NCBI RefSeq assembly: GCF_009799805.1
Contig: NZ_CP047050.1
Coordinates: 2,742,001 to 2,806,000, forward strand
DNA: 64,000 bases
Reading direction: 5' to 3'
From: Myroides phaeus
Lineage (GTDB): Bacteria; Bacteroidota; Bacteroidia; Flavobacteriales; Flavobacteriaceae
A program made the position numbers and the translations under genes. Of this stretch, positions 1 to 9,379 are shown piece after piece. The notes below the pieces were generated by a model, which was given only the letters and a program-made list of their open reading frames with translations, did not search any database and had not been told where the DNA came from. Position 1 is the stretch's first letter; the number at the start of each line of letters is the position of its first letter.

Positions 1-1162
1 CTAATTGTGTCAATGTTTCCTCAACATCTACAAATGTTTTTAACACATTGTACAAGTCTTGGTCAGTTTTAGCTTTGATTACCTCAGTAACATCACCTAC
101 AACAGTAATATTAGATGTAGCTCCAGCTTCATTAGTATAAACATACTTACCAGCTTTCTCACGTACTAAAGTTGTAATAGTTTCTTTTCCTTTTACTAAT
201 TGTTCAAGGCTAACATTATGTTTCTTTCCGCTATTATCAACGTATTGAAACTTATCTCCGTCATAGTAAACGTTACCTCCTACATATGTATCTCCTAAAA
301 CAGTAACCAACTCTTTTAAAACATCACCGTTATTCACGATTTTGTTGAATTGATTAATTACATCAGCAGGCACATTGATTGTAGTTTGTGTATTATTTTC
401 AGACGTGTATAAATAAGTACCATTCTTGTTATCCACAAGAGTAGTCACTGTCTCGTATTTTTTTACAAGGTCTTTAATCTTAACAGTAGCATTTACATTA
501 CCAGCTGCATCTTTAAAAGTAATCGTTCCTTTATCCTCATCTGTGATGATACTATTAACAGTTTCAAAAGACTTAACAGCCCCTTTGATATCAACAGTAA
601 CGATAGCTTTTTTCTCATCAGAATAAGTCAAAGCACCAGTAACTTTATCGTAAGCTAAAACAGTCAATGTTTCATTTGCTTTAACAATATCGCCAAGTTT
701 GATTTCAACCTTTTTACCACCCTCTGTTATGTGGTATAATTTATCTCCTTCATACACTACATTTCCCGTAGTATTATTCACGATATTCTTAATCAGATTT
801 TTCACCTTGTCTCCTTCCAGATTCAAGATATTTTCAAATTGATTTACAACAAGCGCAGGAATTTCAGAGTCCGCTGTTAGGCGTTTCCAAACTTGACGTT
901 TAGCATCCCAATAGTGGTATCCTGGAATAATATCCTCTTGCTTTACAGTTGCGTAAACAAGTAAACTTTCAACATTACCATTTGTGATTGTACTCTTATC
1001 TGCAGTGTTCTTTAATGGCACTTGTGGTATCAATAAACCTCTATTTGTTGAAGCTACAGTAAGCTCAGCAGATTTGTTTGGTGTTGATGTACCAACCCCT
1101 ACTTGCGCATTGATCGCAAGAGATGACATTAGCAAGCCAGCAGAAATTAATCTTTTGTTCAT
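1..1162 (-). CDS. Secreted repeat-rich surface protein, N-terminal part (runs off window)
   Basis: An open frame reads from ATG at 1162 off the left edge, giving at least 387 residues with no stop. It starts MNKRLISAGLLMSSLAINAQ, a signal peptide ending in the usual flavobacterial N-A-Q. Next comes a G-V-G-T-S-T-P-N-K-S-A-E-L motif, typical of Bacteroidota surface proteins whose first domain precedes tail- or fibre-like repeats. The rest alternates short modules of the type T-L-V-x-N-x-x-G-T-Y-x-Y-T with segments containing V-Y-Y-D-G-D-K, seen at least three times, so it is repetitive and probably beta-rich. No enzyme motif is visible. The C-terminus is outside the window, so anchoring and secretion route cannot be judged. 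Role in adhesion or as a surface structure is inference. Confidence 0.8.
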   Translation of the reverse strand, partial: MNKRLISAGLLMSSLAINAQVGVGTSTPNKSAELTVASTNRGLLIPQVPLKNTADKSTITNGNVESLLVYATVKQEDIIPGYHYWDAKRQVWKRLTADSEIPALVVNQFENILNLEGDKVKNLIKNIVNNTTGNVVYEGDKLYHITEGGKKVEIKLGDIVKANETLTVLAYDKVTGALTYSDEKKAIVTVDIKGAVKSFETVNSIITDEDKGTITFKDAAGNVNATVKIKDLVKKYETVTTLVDNKNGTYLYTSENNTQTTINVPADVINQFNKIVNNGDVLKELVTVLGDTYVGGNVYYDGDKFQYVDNSGKKHNVSLEQLVKGKETITTLVREKAGKYVYTNEAGATSNITVVGDVTEVIKAKTDQDLYNVLKTFVDVEETLTQL

Positions 1163-1202
1163 AAGGTGTAGTATTGTATAGTTTTACAATTTATCTGTAC
1201 TT

Positions 1203-1257
1203 CGCGATTTTGAAACATAAGTTCATATCGCGCGCACAAATTATTTATGCAAAGATA
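1203..1257 (-). promoter_or_regulatory. Promoter -7 box and leader hairpin of the surface protein gene
   Basis: On the minus strand TATCTTTG (1250-1257) matches the Bacteroidota -7 consensus TAnnTTTG about 90 bases before the ATG at 1162. The transcribed leader would contain a perfect 6-bp stem, cgcgat (1203-1208) with atcgcg (1227-1232), GC-rich against an AT-rich background. No clear -33 box was seen. Confidence 0.45.
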
Positions 1258-1262
1258 GCACT

Positions 1263-2179
1263 ATTCACTTTTATATATGTTTCATTTTGTAAAAAAGATG
1301 TACTTCCCAATAAAATGAAACGCAGTGCACGCTTTGATTTATAACGGTTTACAAAAAAATCTCATTTTTAGTAATGAAACTTCTAAATATTTTTACATTC
1401 AATGTAAAAACACCATTTTAAAATTTCATTCGTACAAATAGTACTTTTTTTAATCTTTAAAAGAAGAAAAATAATCCGTTATTCTTATTTTTCTCTTTAC
1501 TATTTTAATACCTAATACCAATTGCTTTCCCAAAAATTGGTATCTGTATTCAATAGAGCTCTACTCTTTTATATGTCGATAATTACAAAGTAAATAAGAC
1601 ATTCTATTTCTATTTTTTCACCCTTAAGACACACAATTCTCATTGAGTCACAATTTAAATTATGTAAAATCACATTTTATGAATAATTAACAATATCACT
1701 TATATAAGACCTGCACAACAGAACCTTTCTACAAGAGGTTTTTTATATTTAAATATTACCAATAAAACATCTATTTAACTAAGAATACGATAATTCCATA
1801 AAAACACAACTCATTGGAAATTATTTTATTAACCCAATTTTACAATAGCACATATTGCGTTCTAAAAATGCCTGCAAATATAATAACTACATAGCTTTAT
1901 AACCATATCCTAAAATAAATTTCACAGTAAAAAAGATAGATTATTCAATTAAAAAACACATACTTAACCAAAAACAAGGTTTGAACTTTTCTTACCACTT
2001 GCTATTTTTTGTTAAAAAAAACTCATTTACTGTTAAACACTCCTTATATGACTCTTTACTTACACGAATAAATCACAAAAAACATCTTGTTATTGGATAC
2101 ATAAATCTTATTCTAATTGAATATTAAGGAAGAGAATTGGATTATGTATTAAGTCAACCTACCCATTTTTTTTGGTAAC
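1263..2179. other. AT-rich spacer without recognisable genes
   Basis: About 900 bases lie between the divergent surface-protein and AraC genes. I see no convincing coding frame. One small hairpin followed by a T run (aacct 1722-1726 with aggtt 1736-1740, then tttt) could be a weak terminator for an unrecognised short plus-strand transcript. Confidence 0.4.
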
Positions 2180-3070
2180 TTGCAATACTTAATTTCAATT
2201 CATCTTACTTTGAAAAACGCAGATTCAAATACAAATAATCCCTTCTTAGAAGTAGCAGTAAATGACGAGAAAACTATCTTTGATATTGTTCCTATTGGTC
2301 ACCCTTACCGCCCTATTCGATCGTCGATTTTATTTGTAAAAAAGGGTCGTCTATTATTCAAAGAACAGATTACAGAAATTGAAGCAACGGCAAATACAAT
2401 CATTCTTTTTGACAAGAAATACGTGTACGAAACCATTGAGATGAGTGATGATATAGAGCTAAGATTAGTAAGCTACAACTTGGAGTTTATCCAAAAAATA
2501 GCACTTAAACTCAACAAGCTTAAAGTATATGACAACTTAAAAAGACAGCTAAAAAGAAGCTTTACTACAACTCCTGGAGAATTGGAATTGTTCTGGCAAA
2601 ACATTCGTATGCTTAACTATTATATCAAAAACTTCAACAATATCGAGTATGCAAGAGAGATTGTTGAAAACTACTTTAATATTGTTTTATATCACCTTGT
2701 TAGTATTACCTCTCCTAAACAACACGACAGTTTAAGTCAGATGACTACCCAACAAGCTATAGCTTATAACTTCCTTATTTTGGTGTCCGAAAACTATTTA
2801 CGCGATAAAACAGTGCAGTTCTACGCAGATCAACTCCGTATATCTATACGCCATTTAAGCACTGTCGTTAAAGAGATTACAAATAAAACTCCAAACGAGA
2901 TTATAGGCGAGTTTATTCTAAACGAGGCTAAAGCACAATTGTCAAGTACAACAAATCCAATCAGAGAAATTGCTGAATTGCTCAAATTTAGCGATCAATA
3001 CGCTTTTGCTCACTTCTTTAAAAGACATCTTAACATTAGCCCGACTCAATATCGAGCGCAGTTTAAATAA
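2180..3070 (+). CDS. AraC-family transcriptional regulator
   Basis: The 296-residue protein ends in a two-helix-turn-helix AraC domain (roughly residues 195-296). Diagnostic stretches are the first helix-turn-helix around F-Y-A-D-Q-L-R-I-S, and the C-terminal I-R-E-I-A-E-L-L-K-F-S-D-Q-Y-A-F-A-H-F-F-K-R followed by S-P-T-Q-Y-R. The N-terminal half is a sensor region without a recognised ligand site. The frame opens with TTG at 2180; the first in-frame ATG would remove about 90 residues, and an upstream ATG near 2143 is followed at once by a stop, so a TTG start is the best choice. It stands directly upstream of a TolC/HlyD/MFS exporter on the same strand and probably controls it. The exporter has its own promoter box in the gap. 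Confidence 0.85.
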   Translation: MQYLISIHLTLKNADSNTNNPFLEVAVNDEKTIFDIVPIGHPYRPIRSSILFVKKGRLLFKEQITEIEATANTIILFDKKYVYETIEMSDDIELRLVSYNLEFIQKIALKLNKLKVYDNLKRQLKRSFTTTPGELELFWQNIRMLNYYIKNFNNIEYAREIVENYFNIVLYHLVSITSPKQHDSLSQMTTQQAIAYNFLILVSENYLRDKTVQFYADQLRISIRHLSTVVKEITNKTPNEIIGEFILNEAKAQLSSTTNPIREIAELLKFSDQYAFAHFFKRHLNISPTQYRAQFK

Positions 3071-3135
3071 ACAAAATAATACTTTCAAACATCTTTATCC
3101 GTTTTTTAATCATTTTACAAAGTATAGCTACAGCC

Positions 3136-3143
3136 TAACTTTG
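3136..3143 (+). promoter_or_regulatory. Promoter -7 box of the TolC-HlyD-MFS operon
   Basis: TAACTTTG matches TAnnTTTG and lies 23 bases before the TolC ATG at 3167, so the exporter genes can be transcribed separately from the AraC gene. No convincing -33 motif was identified. Confidence 0.4.
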
Positions 3144-3166
3144 CATTCTTAAAATGATTAGAGAAA

Positions 3167-4486
3167 ATGAAATATTCCCTGCGTAAATGCTTCTATGGAA
3201 TAAGTGCTCTTTTATTATCGTCTGGTATTTCTTATGCCCAAAACGGAGTAAAAGAACTTACTATTGAGGAAGTTATACAACTTGCTCTTGAAAATCACCA
3301 ACAACTAAAAGTTAACGAAAAGAATAAAGAATTTGCTACTCAGCAAACGAAGGTTGTTAGACAACAACGCCTTCCAAACCTTACAGCATCTGCTACTGCT
3401 GCCTATATTGGTGATGTACAGATATTAGACAAGGACTTCAGTAAGGTTATGACAAAAGATATGCCACATTTTGGAAATTCTTATGCTATACAGGCTTCGG
3501 AGCTATTATACAAAGGTGGTTTGATTAACAAGTCTATCGAAATGTCTGAAATGCGTGAGCAACTGACGAATCTCGACTTCGAAAAGGACCAGCAAGCTAT
3601 TAAGTTTCTTGTAATATCTAACTATTTGGATATATACAAATTGGTAAATCAAGAACAGGTTTACCAAAACAATAAAAGACTGGCTAATATTCGCTTAGAA
3701 AATGTTACTCGCTTTTACAAAGAAGGTATGATGACCAGAAACGAGGTTATCCGTGGTGAATTGGCTTTGCAAAACATTGACCAAGCATTGTTAGTAGTAA
3801 ATAACAATACCGCTATCCTAAACTACAACTTAGCGTTTGCATTAGGATTACAACCGAATACAACCTTTATCCCAGTGAGTGATGTAAACAATAAAGCATT
3901 AGAAGGTGACTTTTCTTACTATCTGCAATTGGCTTATGAAAACCACCCTATGTTGGCTATGGCACAGAAAAGCGTAGAGTTGGCACAAAAGAAAATTGAG
4001 GTAGCTAAAACAGATAGATACCCAGCACTTGCCGCAGTTGGTGGATATAATATGACAAGACCTATAACAACGGTAAACCCTGTAATGGATATGTATTCTA
4101 ATGCTTGGCAGGTTGGTGTTTCTCTTAGCTATAGCTTAGACAACCTATACAAGACAAAAGGAAAAGTGAAATTGGAAGAAATACACAAATCTCATGCAGA
4201 TGAATCACTTATCTTATTATTACAAAACATAGAAATGGGTGTGAATGCTGCTTATACCAAATATCAAGAGGCTGTTCAAAACGCTAATCTATTGAAAAAG
4301 AGCCAACACTTAGCTCAAGAAAACTACCGCATTATTGAAGCTAAATACTTAAACCAGTTAGCAATTCAAGCCGAGATGACTGATGCTACAAATGCTAAGT
4401 TAGAAGCGGAATTACAATATGCTAATGCACAGATAAACGTATTGTTTCAATACTACAATTTAATCAAATCAACAGGAACACTTTAA
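3167..4486 (+). CDS. TolC-family outer membrane efflux protein
   Basis: At 439 residues this is the normal length for the TolC/OEP family, outer membrane channels of tripartite exporters. A signal peptide (MKYSLRKCFYGISALLLSSG, then I-S-Y-A-Q) is followed by the OEP opening L-T-I-E-E-V-I-Q-L-A-L-E-N-H, and long coiled-coil helices repeat in two halves, with the second-repeat start Y-Y-L-Q-L-A-Y-E-N-H-P near residue 255. The next gene, an HlyD-type adaptor, begins 20 bases after the stop, and an MFS pump follows, so the three should form one export complex. The substrate is not shown; drug, bile-salt or fatty-acid export is typical of such sets. Confidence 0.93.
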   Translation: MKYSLRKCFYGISALLLSSGISYAQNGVKELTIEEVIQLALENHQQLKVNEKNKEFATQQTKVVRQQRLPNLTASATAAYIGDVQILDKDFSKVMTKDMPHFGNSYAIQASELLYKGGLINKSIEMSEMREQLTNLDFEKDQQAIKFLVISNYLDIYKLVNQEQVYQNNKRLANIRLENVTRFYKEGMMTRNEVIRGELALQNIDQALLVVNNNTAILNYNLAFALGLQPNTTFIPVSDVNNKALEGDFSYYLQLAYENHPMLAMAQKSVELAQKKIEVAKTDRYPALAAVGGYNMTRPITTVNPVMDMYSNAWQVGVSLSYSLDNLYKTKGKVKLEEIHKSHADESLILLLQNIEMGVNAAYTKYQEAVQNANLLKKSQHLAQENYRIIEAKYLNQLAIQAEMTDATNAKLEAELQYANAQINVLFQYYNLIKSTGTL

Positions 4487-4505
4487 TTAATGTTTGCAAT
4501 TACAA

Positions 4506-5636
4506 ATGGAAAATAAAGACAACATAGAAACTCCAGAAGTACAGGAAACTCAAAAACCAGCTGCTGCTTCTTCCAATACAGGGATTAACCACAAACAAGA
4601 GATCGGTAAGAAATCGAAGATTATTATCATTAATGTAACTACTTTTCTGATTATCGCCTTGGCATTTTATTGGTTATTGACCAAGTACTTCCATATTGGC
4701 GACAAAGATTATACTGAATCTGCACAGGTTGAAGAATTTATAAACCCGATTAACACAAGGGTATCTGCATATATTAAAGAGATTAGATTCATTGAACACC
4801 AAAATGTAAAGAAAGGTGATACACTGGTTATTCTTGACAATCGCGAAATATTAACGCAAGTAGGACAAGCAGAAGCTGCATACGCAAGTGCATTGGCGGC
4901 AAAGCAAGTTACCTCATCTGCTATTCAAACGGTTTCGAACAATATTGCTGTTTTTGACTCTAATATAGAAGGAGCTAAAGCGAGATTGTGGAATGCGGAG
5001 CAAAATAGTAACCGATTTAAAAACTTACTGGAGGCTGAAGCTGTAACACAACAACAGTATGACCAAGTAAAAACAGAATACCAAGCGGCTAAAGCAGGAT
5101 ACGAGGCCTTGACAAAACAAAAAAGTACAACGCAACTTTCGGTTTCTGAAGTTCAAACGCGTTTAGCCTTAAATGATGCGGATATTCAACGTACTAAAGC
5201 AATGCTTGATATGGCTAAATTGAATCTTTCTTACACTGTTATTACTGCTCCTTATGATGGTACAATGGGGAGAAGATTAATCAACGAAGGCCAATTGCTT
5301 AACCCAAGTCAGCAAATCGGAACAATCGTTTTACACAACAACAAATGGGTTACTGCTAACTTCTTAGAGTCACAAATGCCAGATATTCAAATTGGAACTA
5401 AAATCAATATGAGTGCTGATGCACTTAGAGGACAAAGTTTTGAAGGGGTTGTAACAGCTATTTCAGCAGCAACTGGAGCAAGATATTCAAGTATGCCTAC
5501 AGATAACTCAACGGGGAATTTCGTTAAAGTTCAACAGCGTATTCCTGTGCGTATTGAGTTTACAGATGCTAATAAAAAAGAAGATGTAGAAAGACTAAGA
5601 GCAGGGATGAATATGAATATCCAAGTAAAAGGATAA
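4506..5636 (+). CDS. HlyD/EmrA-family periplasmic adaptor (membrane fusion protein)
   Basis: This protein links an inner-membrane pump to an outer-membrane channel. I choose ATG 4506 (MENKDNIETPEVQ) rather than the in-frame TTG at 4494, giving 376 residues. After a polar N-terminus there is one transmembrane helix (I-I-I-N-V-T-T-F-L-I-I-A-L-A-F-Y-W-L-L, near residues 40-60), then the biotinyl-lipoyl-like segment (I-N-P-I-N-T-R-V-S-A-Y-I-K-E-I), a long alpha-helical hairpin rich in A, Q and E, and a return segment with T-A-P-Y-D-G-T-M-G. This is the EmrA architecture, which matches the MFS pump encoded 40 bases downstream. Confidence 0.92.
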   Translation: MENKDNIETPEVQETQKPAAASSNTGINHKQEIGKKSKIIIINVTTFLIIALAFYWLLTKYFHIGDKDYTESAQVEEFINPINTRVSAYIKEIRFIEHQNVKKGDTLVILDNREILTQVGQAEAAYASALAAKQVTSSAIQTVSNNIAVFDSNIEGAKARLWNAEQNSNRFKNLLEAEAVTQQQYDQVKTEYQAAKAGYEALTKQKSTTQLSVSEVQTRLALNDADIQRTKAMLDMAKLNLSYTVITAPYDGTMGRRLINEGQLLNPSQQIGTIVLHNNKWVTANFLESQMPDIQIGTKINMSADALRGQSFEGVVTAISAATGARYSSMPTDNSTGNFVKVQQRIPVRIEFTDANKKEDVERLRAGMNMNIQVKG

Positions 5637-5676
5637 CCCCCTCGCCTTTTGGTTTTTAATTAAAAATATAAAGTAA

Positions 5677-7257
5677 ATGTATAATCAAGGATTATTTCAC
5701 AATTGGGTTCCTAAACCTGTTATGCTCTTACTGATTATCCTGATTGCCTTAGTGTTCTTTTCTTTAAGCGGAATTTACACTACTAATATCACCTACTTAG
5801 TGGGTAGTACAGGGGCTATGTCAGAATACTATATGTGGGCAAACTATGCTAACGTAGTAGGAATGGGAACTGTAATGCCCTTGGTGATTCGTATCAAAGC
5901 AAGATTCAGAACTAAAGAGATACTTATCACTTCTTTGGTGAGCATCGCTTTTCTATTTACCATAATGGGTACAACCCACCAACCACAGGTTATTATTGGA
6001 GCTTCGTTCTTAGTGGGTATGTTTAAAATGCTGGGGATGATGGAGGTATTACTTCCTTTAATGTTCCTCTTGAGTAAAGGAGGAAATAGAGGATTGTTTT
6101 ACAGCATATTTTACTCTGGAGTACTAATGGTTACCCAGCTATCAGGTTATCATATCGCTAAAGTCTCATACTACCTCAACTGGCAGTTTGGATACTTACA
6201 ATACGCTGCTATGTGTTTAATTACTGCTTTAATCTGCGTAATCTTCCAACATAACCAACGCTTTATGAAAAAGGTACCCCTTTATTATATCGACTGGTTA
6301 AGTGTATTGTTGTATAATAGTTCGTTTATCATCTTAGGGTATATCCTATCCTTTGGAAAACAACAAGCTTGGTTCAATTCTGATAAAATAAAGTATGCCA
6401 CAGCTACCTTTATCGTTTTGGCATTCTTGTTCTTTTTGAGACAACAACTATTAAAAAGACCATTCTTATCACTTAAAGCATTTAAGAAAAATAACGTAAG
6501 ACACGCTATCTTGATGTTGTTCTTTTTAGGAATGTACTTAGCTACAACCAATATACAAAACATCTTTGCAGTGGGAGTTTTGGGATACAACCCCTTGACA
6601 AACGCCTCACTAAACGTAATGATGGTTCCTGGTTTACTTGTTGGTGCAATAGTATGTTACAAGTGGTTTAGCCGTCAGATACCTATCCGTATGCTTGCGT
6701 TCTCCGGATTTGCCTCGTTTATGATGTACACAGTAATTATGTACTTCTCAATGGTTCCTGAGTTCAACTATGAAAGCTGGCTATTGCCAATGTTCTTAAA
6801 AGGCTATGGTACGGGAGTATTGTTTATCGTAATCTGGTATTACGCTTTAGATAAATTAGATATTCCAAGCTTGTTGAGCTTGATTGGTTTCATCCTTTTA
6901 TGGAGAACCTTCATCTCTTTAGGTATTTGTTCTTCTTTATTCAATTGGGTACAATACCAGCTACAATTACAAAGTTTAACCAACTTGGCTGTGTATTTTG
7001 ACGACGCCTTACTGTTTAGACCTAATAATGGCATCAGTTTAAAAGCAGTGCAAGTAAACGCTGTATTAGCTGCAAACAAAACCTTATTTGGTTATATAAA
7101 CATCGCAGGAGTGGGTATTTTACTCTATATTTTATTTCACCACTTTGGGCGTACAAGAGATATCAAAATGCGCTTTGGTTTAGATAAAATGGGCCGATTA
7201 TTTATGAGTAAGAAAGACCAAGAATTAATAGAAAATCAACTTCCTATGGAAGACTAA
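5677..7257 (+). CDS. MFS efflux pump, DHA2-like (EmrB-type partner)
   Basis: A 526-residue inner-membrane protein with about 14 hydrophobic segments and few charged stretches. It opens W-V-P-K-P-V-M-L-L-L-I-I-L, a form common in Bacteroidota DHA2-like transporters. Length and position after an EmrA-type adaptor and TolC support a proton-driven exporter. The classical MFS motif A is poorly preserved (R-I-K-A-R-F-R-T-K-E near residue 70-80), so the assignment leans on context and membrane topology. It is the last gene of the operon: a strong terminator follows at 7280-7312. Confidence 0.85.
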   Translation: MYNQGLFHNWVPKPVMLLLIILIALVFFSLSGIYTTNITYLVGSTGAMSEYYMWANYANVVGMGTVMPLVIRIKARFRTKEILITSLVSIAFLFTIMGTTHQPQVIIGASFLVGMFKMLGMMEVLLPLMFLLSKGGNRGLFYSIFYSGVLMVTQLSGYHIAKVSYYLNWQFGYLQYAAMCLITALICVIFQHNQRFMKKVPLYYIDWLSVLLYNSSFIILGYILSFGKQQAWFNSDKIKYATATFIVLAFLFFLRQQLLKRPFLSLKAFKKNNVRHAILMLFFLGMYLATTNIQNIFAVGVLGYNPLTNASLNVMMVPGLLVGAIVCYKWFSRQIPIRMLAFSGFASFMMYTVIMYFSMVPEFNYESWLLPMFLKGYGTGVLFIVIWYYALDKLDIPSLLSLIGFILLWRTFISLGICSSLFNWVQYQLQLQSLTNLAVYFDDALLFRPNNGISLKAVQVNAVLAANKTLFGYINIAGVGILLYILFHHFGRTRDIKMRFGLDKMGRLFMSKKDQELIENQLPMED

Positions 7258-7279
7258 AAATAACTTTTTTGTACTTTAG

Positions 7280-7312
7280 AAAAGCCCTGATCACTACGGT
7301 GTCAGGGCTTTT
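7280..7312 (+). terminator. Rho-independent terminator after the efflux operon
   Basis: An 11-bp perfect stem (7280-7290 with 7302-7312; core agccctga / tcagggct) lies 23 bases after the MFS stop, with A-rich and T-rich flanks. It can serve both the plus-strand operon and the convergent TauE/SafE gene. Confidence 0.85.
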
Positions 7313-7343
7313 CGCTTTATATTATAGGAATAACTCGTGGGAG

Positions 7344-8111
7344 TTAAAACTCAAATACTTCATAACCAAATCTACAAATGGCAACAAACATAATAAACAA
7401 GAAGATATAACGTACCCATTGTTGTCCTTTCAAAATAGCCAACTTAGCACCACAGTATCCTCCTACTCCATTACATATCGCCATTGGAATTGCTATTTCC
7501 CATATAATCTGTCCTTTCAACATAAATAAACAAATACTTCCAAAATTGGTAGCAAGGTTAATCATCTTAGCATAAGCAGAGGCTTTAAAGAAATCAAAGC
7601 CAACTAAAAAGATGAACCCCATAATAAAGAATGTTCCTGTAGCTGGACCTATGAAACCATCGTAAAAGCCCACAAATAAAGCTATTATTATTCCGTATTT
7701 ATACTTGTTCTTGTCTGTTACAGCACTTATACTTTTTCTTGCAAAGTCTTTTCGCACATACGTAAACACCCATAGTAATAACAGTATGCCAAACAAGAGC
7801 GGTTTCATAAAGTCATTATTGACGATAGTCAAGGTATAAGAACCAAGAAACGCACTCCCAAAGGATATAGCTGCTAATATTCCGAAGTACTTCCAGTTTA
7901 TCTTAGCCTTTTTCAGATACTGCCTTACCGCCATTGCTGTTCCTGAGAAAGCCGGAATCTTCAATGACCCGATTACAGTCGATACTGGATAAGTAGGTAG
8001 TAATGCCAATCCTAACGGGGTTTGTATTAACCCACCTCCTCCTGCAATGGCATCTATAAAACCAGCACAGAAAGCTACAATACACAAGTAGAATAATATG
8101 TCTATTTCCAT
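7344..8111 (-). CDS. TauE/SafE family membrane permease
   Basis: A 255-residue integral membrane protein, the usual size for TauE/SafE (formerly DUF81) proteins, which are linked to export of sulfite, sulfoacetate or other organic anions. The N-terminal glycine-rich motif F-C-A-G-F-I-D-A-I-A-G-G-G-G-L-I-Q-T-P is the family signature, and the second repeat shows the equivalent G-F-Y-D-G-F-I-G-P-A-T-G-T-F. I choose ATG 8111 (MEIDILFYL) over an in-frame TTG six codons upstream. It stands alone and convergent to the efflux operon. Substrate unknown. Confidence 0.9.
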   Translation of the reverse strand: MEIDILFYLCIVAFCAGFIDAIAGGGGLIQTPLGLALLPTYPVSTVIGSLKIPAFSGTAMAVRQYLKKAKINWKYFGILAAISFGSAFLGSYTLTIVNNDFMKPLLFGILLLLWVFTYVRKDFARKSISAVTDKNKYKYGIIIALFVGFYDGFIGPATGTFFIMGFIFLVGFDFFKASAYAKMINLATNFGSICLFMLKGQIIWEIAIPMAICNGVGGYCGAKLAILKGQQWVRYIFLFIMFVAICRFGYEVFEF

Positions 8112-8342
8112 TTTTTTATCAAAACGCAAAGGTATATCGAAATGTTTATTCTACTCTTTTTTTATTCGTTTATTTCTTTTTCTGACTACGAGCAGTTGTG
8201 ATGTATAGTGTCCTTATGTTTCCTCCTACTCCTTGATTTTAGTTAACAACAAGAATAATTAAGCAACTCAACCTGTTTGATATAGCTAACAGACCTCAAT
8301 GTCCTACATCGATAATAATTGATTAAAAACAATACCTAAGTA

Positions 8343-8380
8343 TTTGATGTATCAGTTTTATTTCTATATTTGCCATACAT
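8343..8380 (+). promoter_or_regulatory. Promoter and possible operator of the PadR operon
   Basis: TTTG (8343-8346), an 18-base spacer and TATATTTG (8365-8372) form a near-consensus Bacteroidota promoter 21 bases before the PadR ATG. An inverted pair, atgtat (8347-8352) and atacat (8375-8380), brackets the -7 box. PadR proteins commonly bind ATGT/ACAT dyads, so autoregulation is plausible although the half-site spacing is wider than the classical one. Confidence 0.55.
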
Positions 8381-8393
8381 AAGAATCTTAAGT

Positions 8394-8729
8394 ATGAAAA
8401 AGCAACAACAATTATACAAAGGAAGCCTCAGCGCAATTATAATGAAGTTATTGGAGCAAAACGGGCGAATGTACGGTTATGAGATTACGCAAAAAGTAAA
8501 AGAAGTTACCGCAGGTGAAATGAGTTTAACAGAAGGAGCACTATATCCTGCGCTACACAAATTGGAAGCAGATGGTTTCTTAGATGTTGAAATGGAACGC
8601 GTAGATGGCCGTGTGCGTAAATATTATAAGCTTACGGAGTCTGGGGTGAAGGAAACAGATAATAAGATGGAGGAACTGGAAAGTTTTATCCGAAATATGC
8701 AGAATATCGTCAACCTAAAATTGACATAA
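8394..8729 (+). CDS. PadR-family transcriptional regulator
   Basis: A 111-residue winged-helix protein beginning at ATG 8394 (MKKQQQLYKGSLSAIIMKLL). Family hallmarks are the Y-G-Y-E-I-T-Q-K-V motif, the recognition region S-L-T-E-G-A-L-Y-P-A-L-H-K-L-E, and the wing R-V-D-G-R-V-R-K-Y-Y-K-L-T-E-S-G. This is the short PadR subtype with a single C-terminal dimerisation helix. It heads a run of four small membrane-protein genes on the same strand, 30 bases upstream of the first, and probably represses its own operon. PadR regulators respond to small molecules or envelope stress in other bacteria; the signal here is unknown. Confidence 0.92.
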   Translation: MKKQQQLYKGSLSAIIMKLLEQNGRMYGYEITQKVKEVTAGEMSLTEGALYPALHKLEADGFLDVEMERVDGRVRKYYKLTESGVKETDNKMEELESFIRNMQNIVNLKLT

Positions 8730-8759
8730 TATTATTAAAAACCAACATTGCTATTAATT

Positions 8760-9368
8760 ATGAAACGATTATCAGACATTCAAATACAACAAATAGAGCA
8801 ACAATTAATTGACCAATACAACATTAAATACACAGAAACTCGCTGTGAGATAATTGATCACATCGCTTGTGAAATTGAAACTTTGATGCATAATGATGTT
8901 ATCTACGCAGATGCATATAATATTACTTTTGACAAATGGGACAAAAGTTTAAAACCTCATCATTGGATTAGATATAATGATATGCCTTGGTTTTTAATTA
9001 AAACTTGGCTAAAAAGAGATTTGACATATTACGCCCTTACTGCTATAGCAGGTATAACATTGCCTCTCCTTTTATTAAATACTATTAGAGAGTATAATTT
9101 AAGTAGTCCTGTATTTGCCACTTTTATAGTTATTTCTTTTATCATCGCTACTTTAATTTATTATAGTCACAGAAAAAAAGAAAATTATCGTTTGAGTTTT
9201 CTTACAAAAAATGCAATTATGGATGCTATATTCACATTAGTGCTACTAATACGATTTAGCATCTCTACTAATGACTTATTGATGATATCATTAGCTTTTA
9301 CAATGGCTTTGATGCAAGTGTATAATTTCATAGAAGCTAAAAAGATTAAAGTACACACTATTTCCTAA
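8760..9368 (+). CDS. PadR-linked small membrane protein, type A copy 1
   Basis: A 202-residue protein starting at ATG 8760 (MKRLSDIQIQQIEQQL). The first 85 residues are soluble: a helical Q-I-E-Q-Q-L-I-D-Q-Y motif, then E-I-I-D-H-I-A-C-E-I-E. The rest has four hydrophobic helices and ends F-I-E-A-K-K-I-K-V-H-T-I-S. It resembles the gene at 10078-10686 along its whole length, with an almost identical last 13 residues. The soluble-then-membrane layout recalls the PadR-associated permease-prefix or DUF1700-like proteins of other bacteria, but I do not recognise a named family. It is first of four genes in an A-B-A-B array with 11-base gaps. Confidence 0.8.
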   Translation: MKRLSDIQIQQIEQQLIDQYNIKYTETRCEIIDHIACEIETLMHNDVIYADAYNITFDKWDKSLKPHHWIRYNDMPWFLIKTWLKRDLTYYALTAIAGITLPLLLLNTIREYNLSSPVFATFIVISFIIATLIYYSHRKKENYRLSFLTKNAIMDAIFTLVLLIRFSISTNDLLMISLAFTMALMQVYNFIEAKKIKVHTIS

Positions 9369-9379
9369 CACCTCAGCTT

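Noticed and set aside
426..1181. Plus-strand frames at 426-626 and 984-1181
   Set aside because: They are antisense shadows of the surface-protein gene, whose minus-strand frame is open over the whole interval and has a signal peptide.
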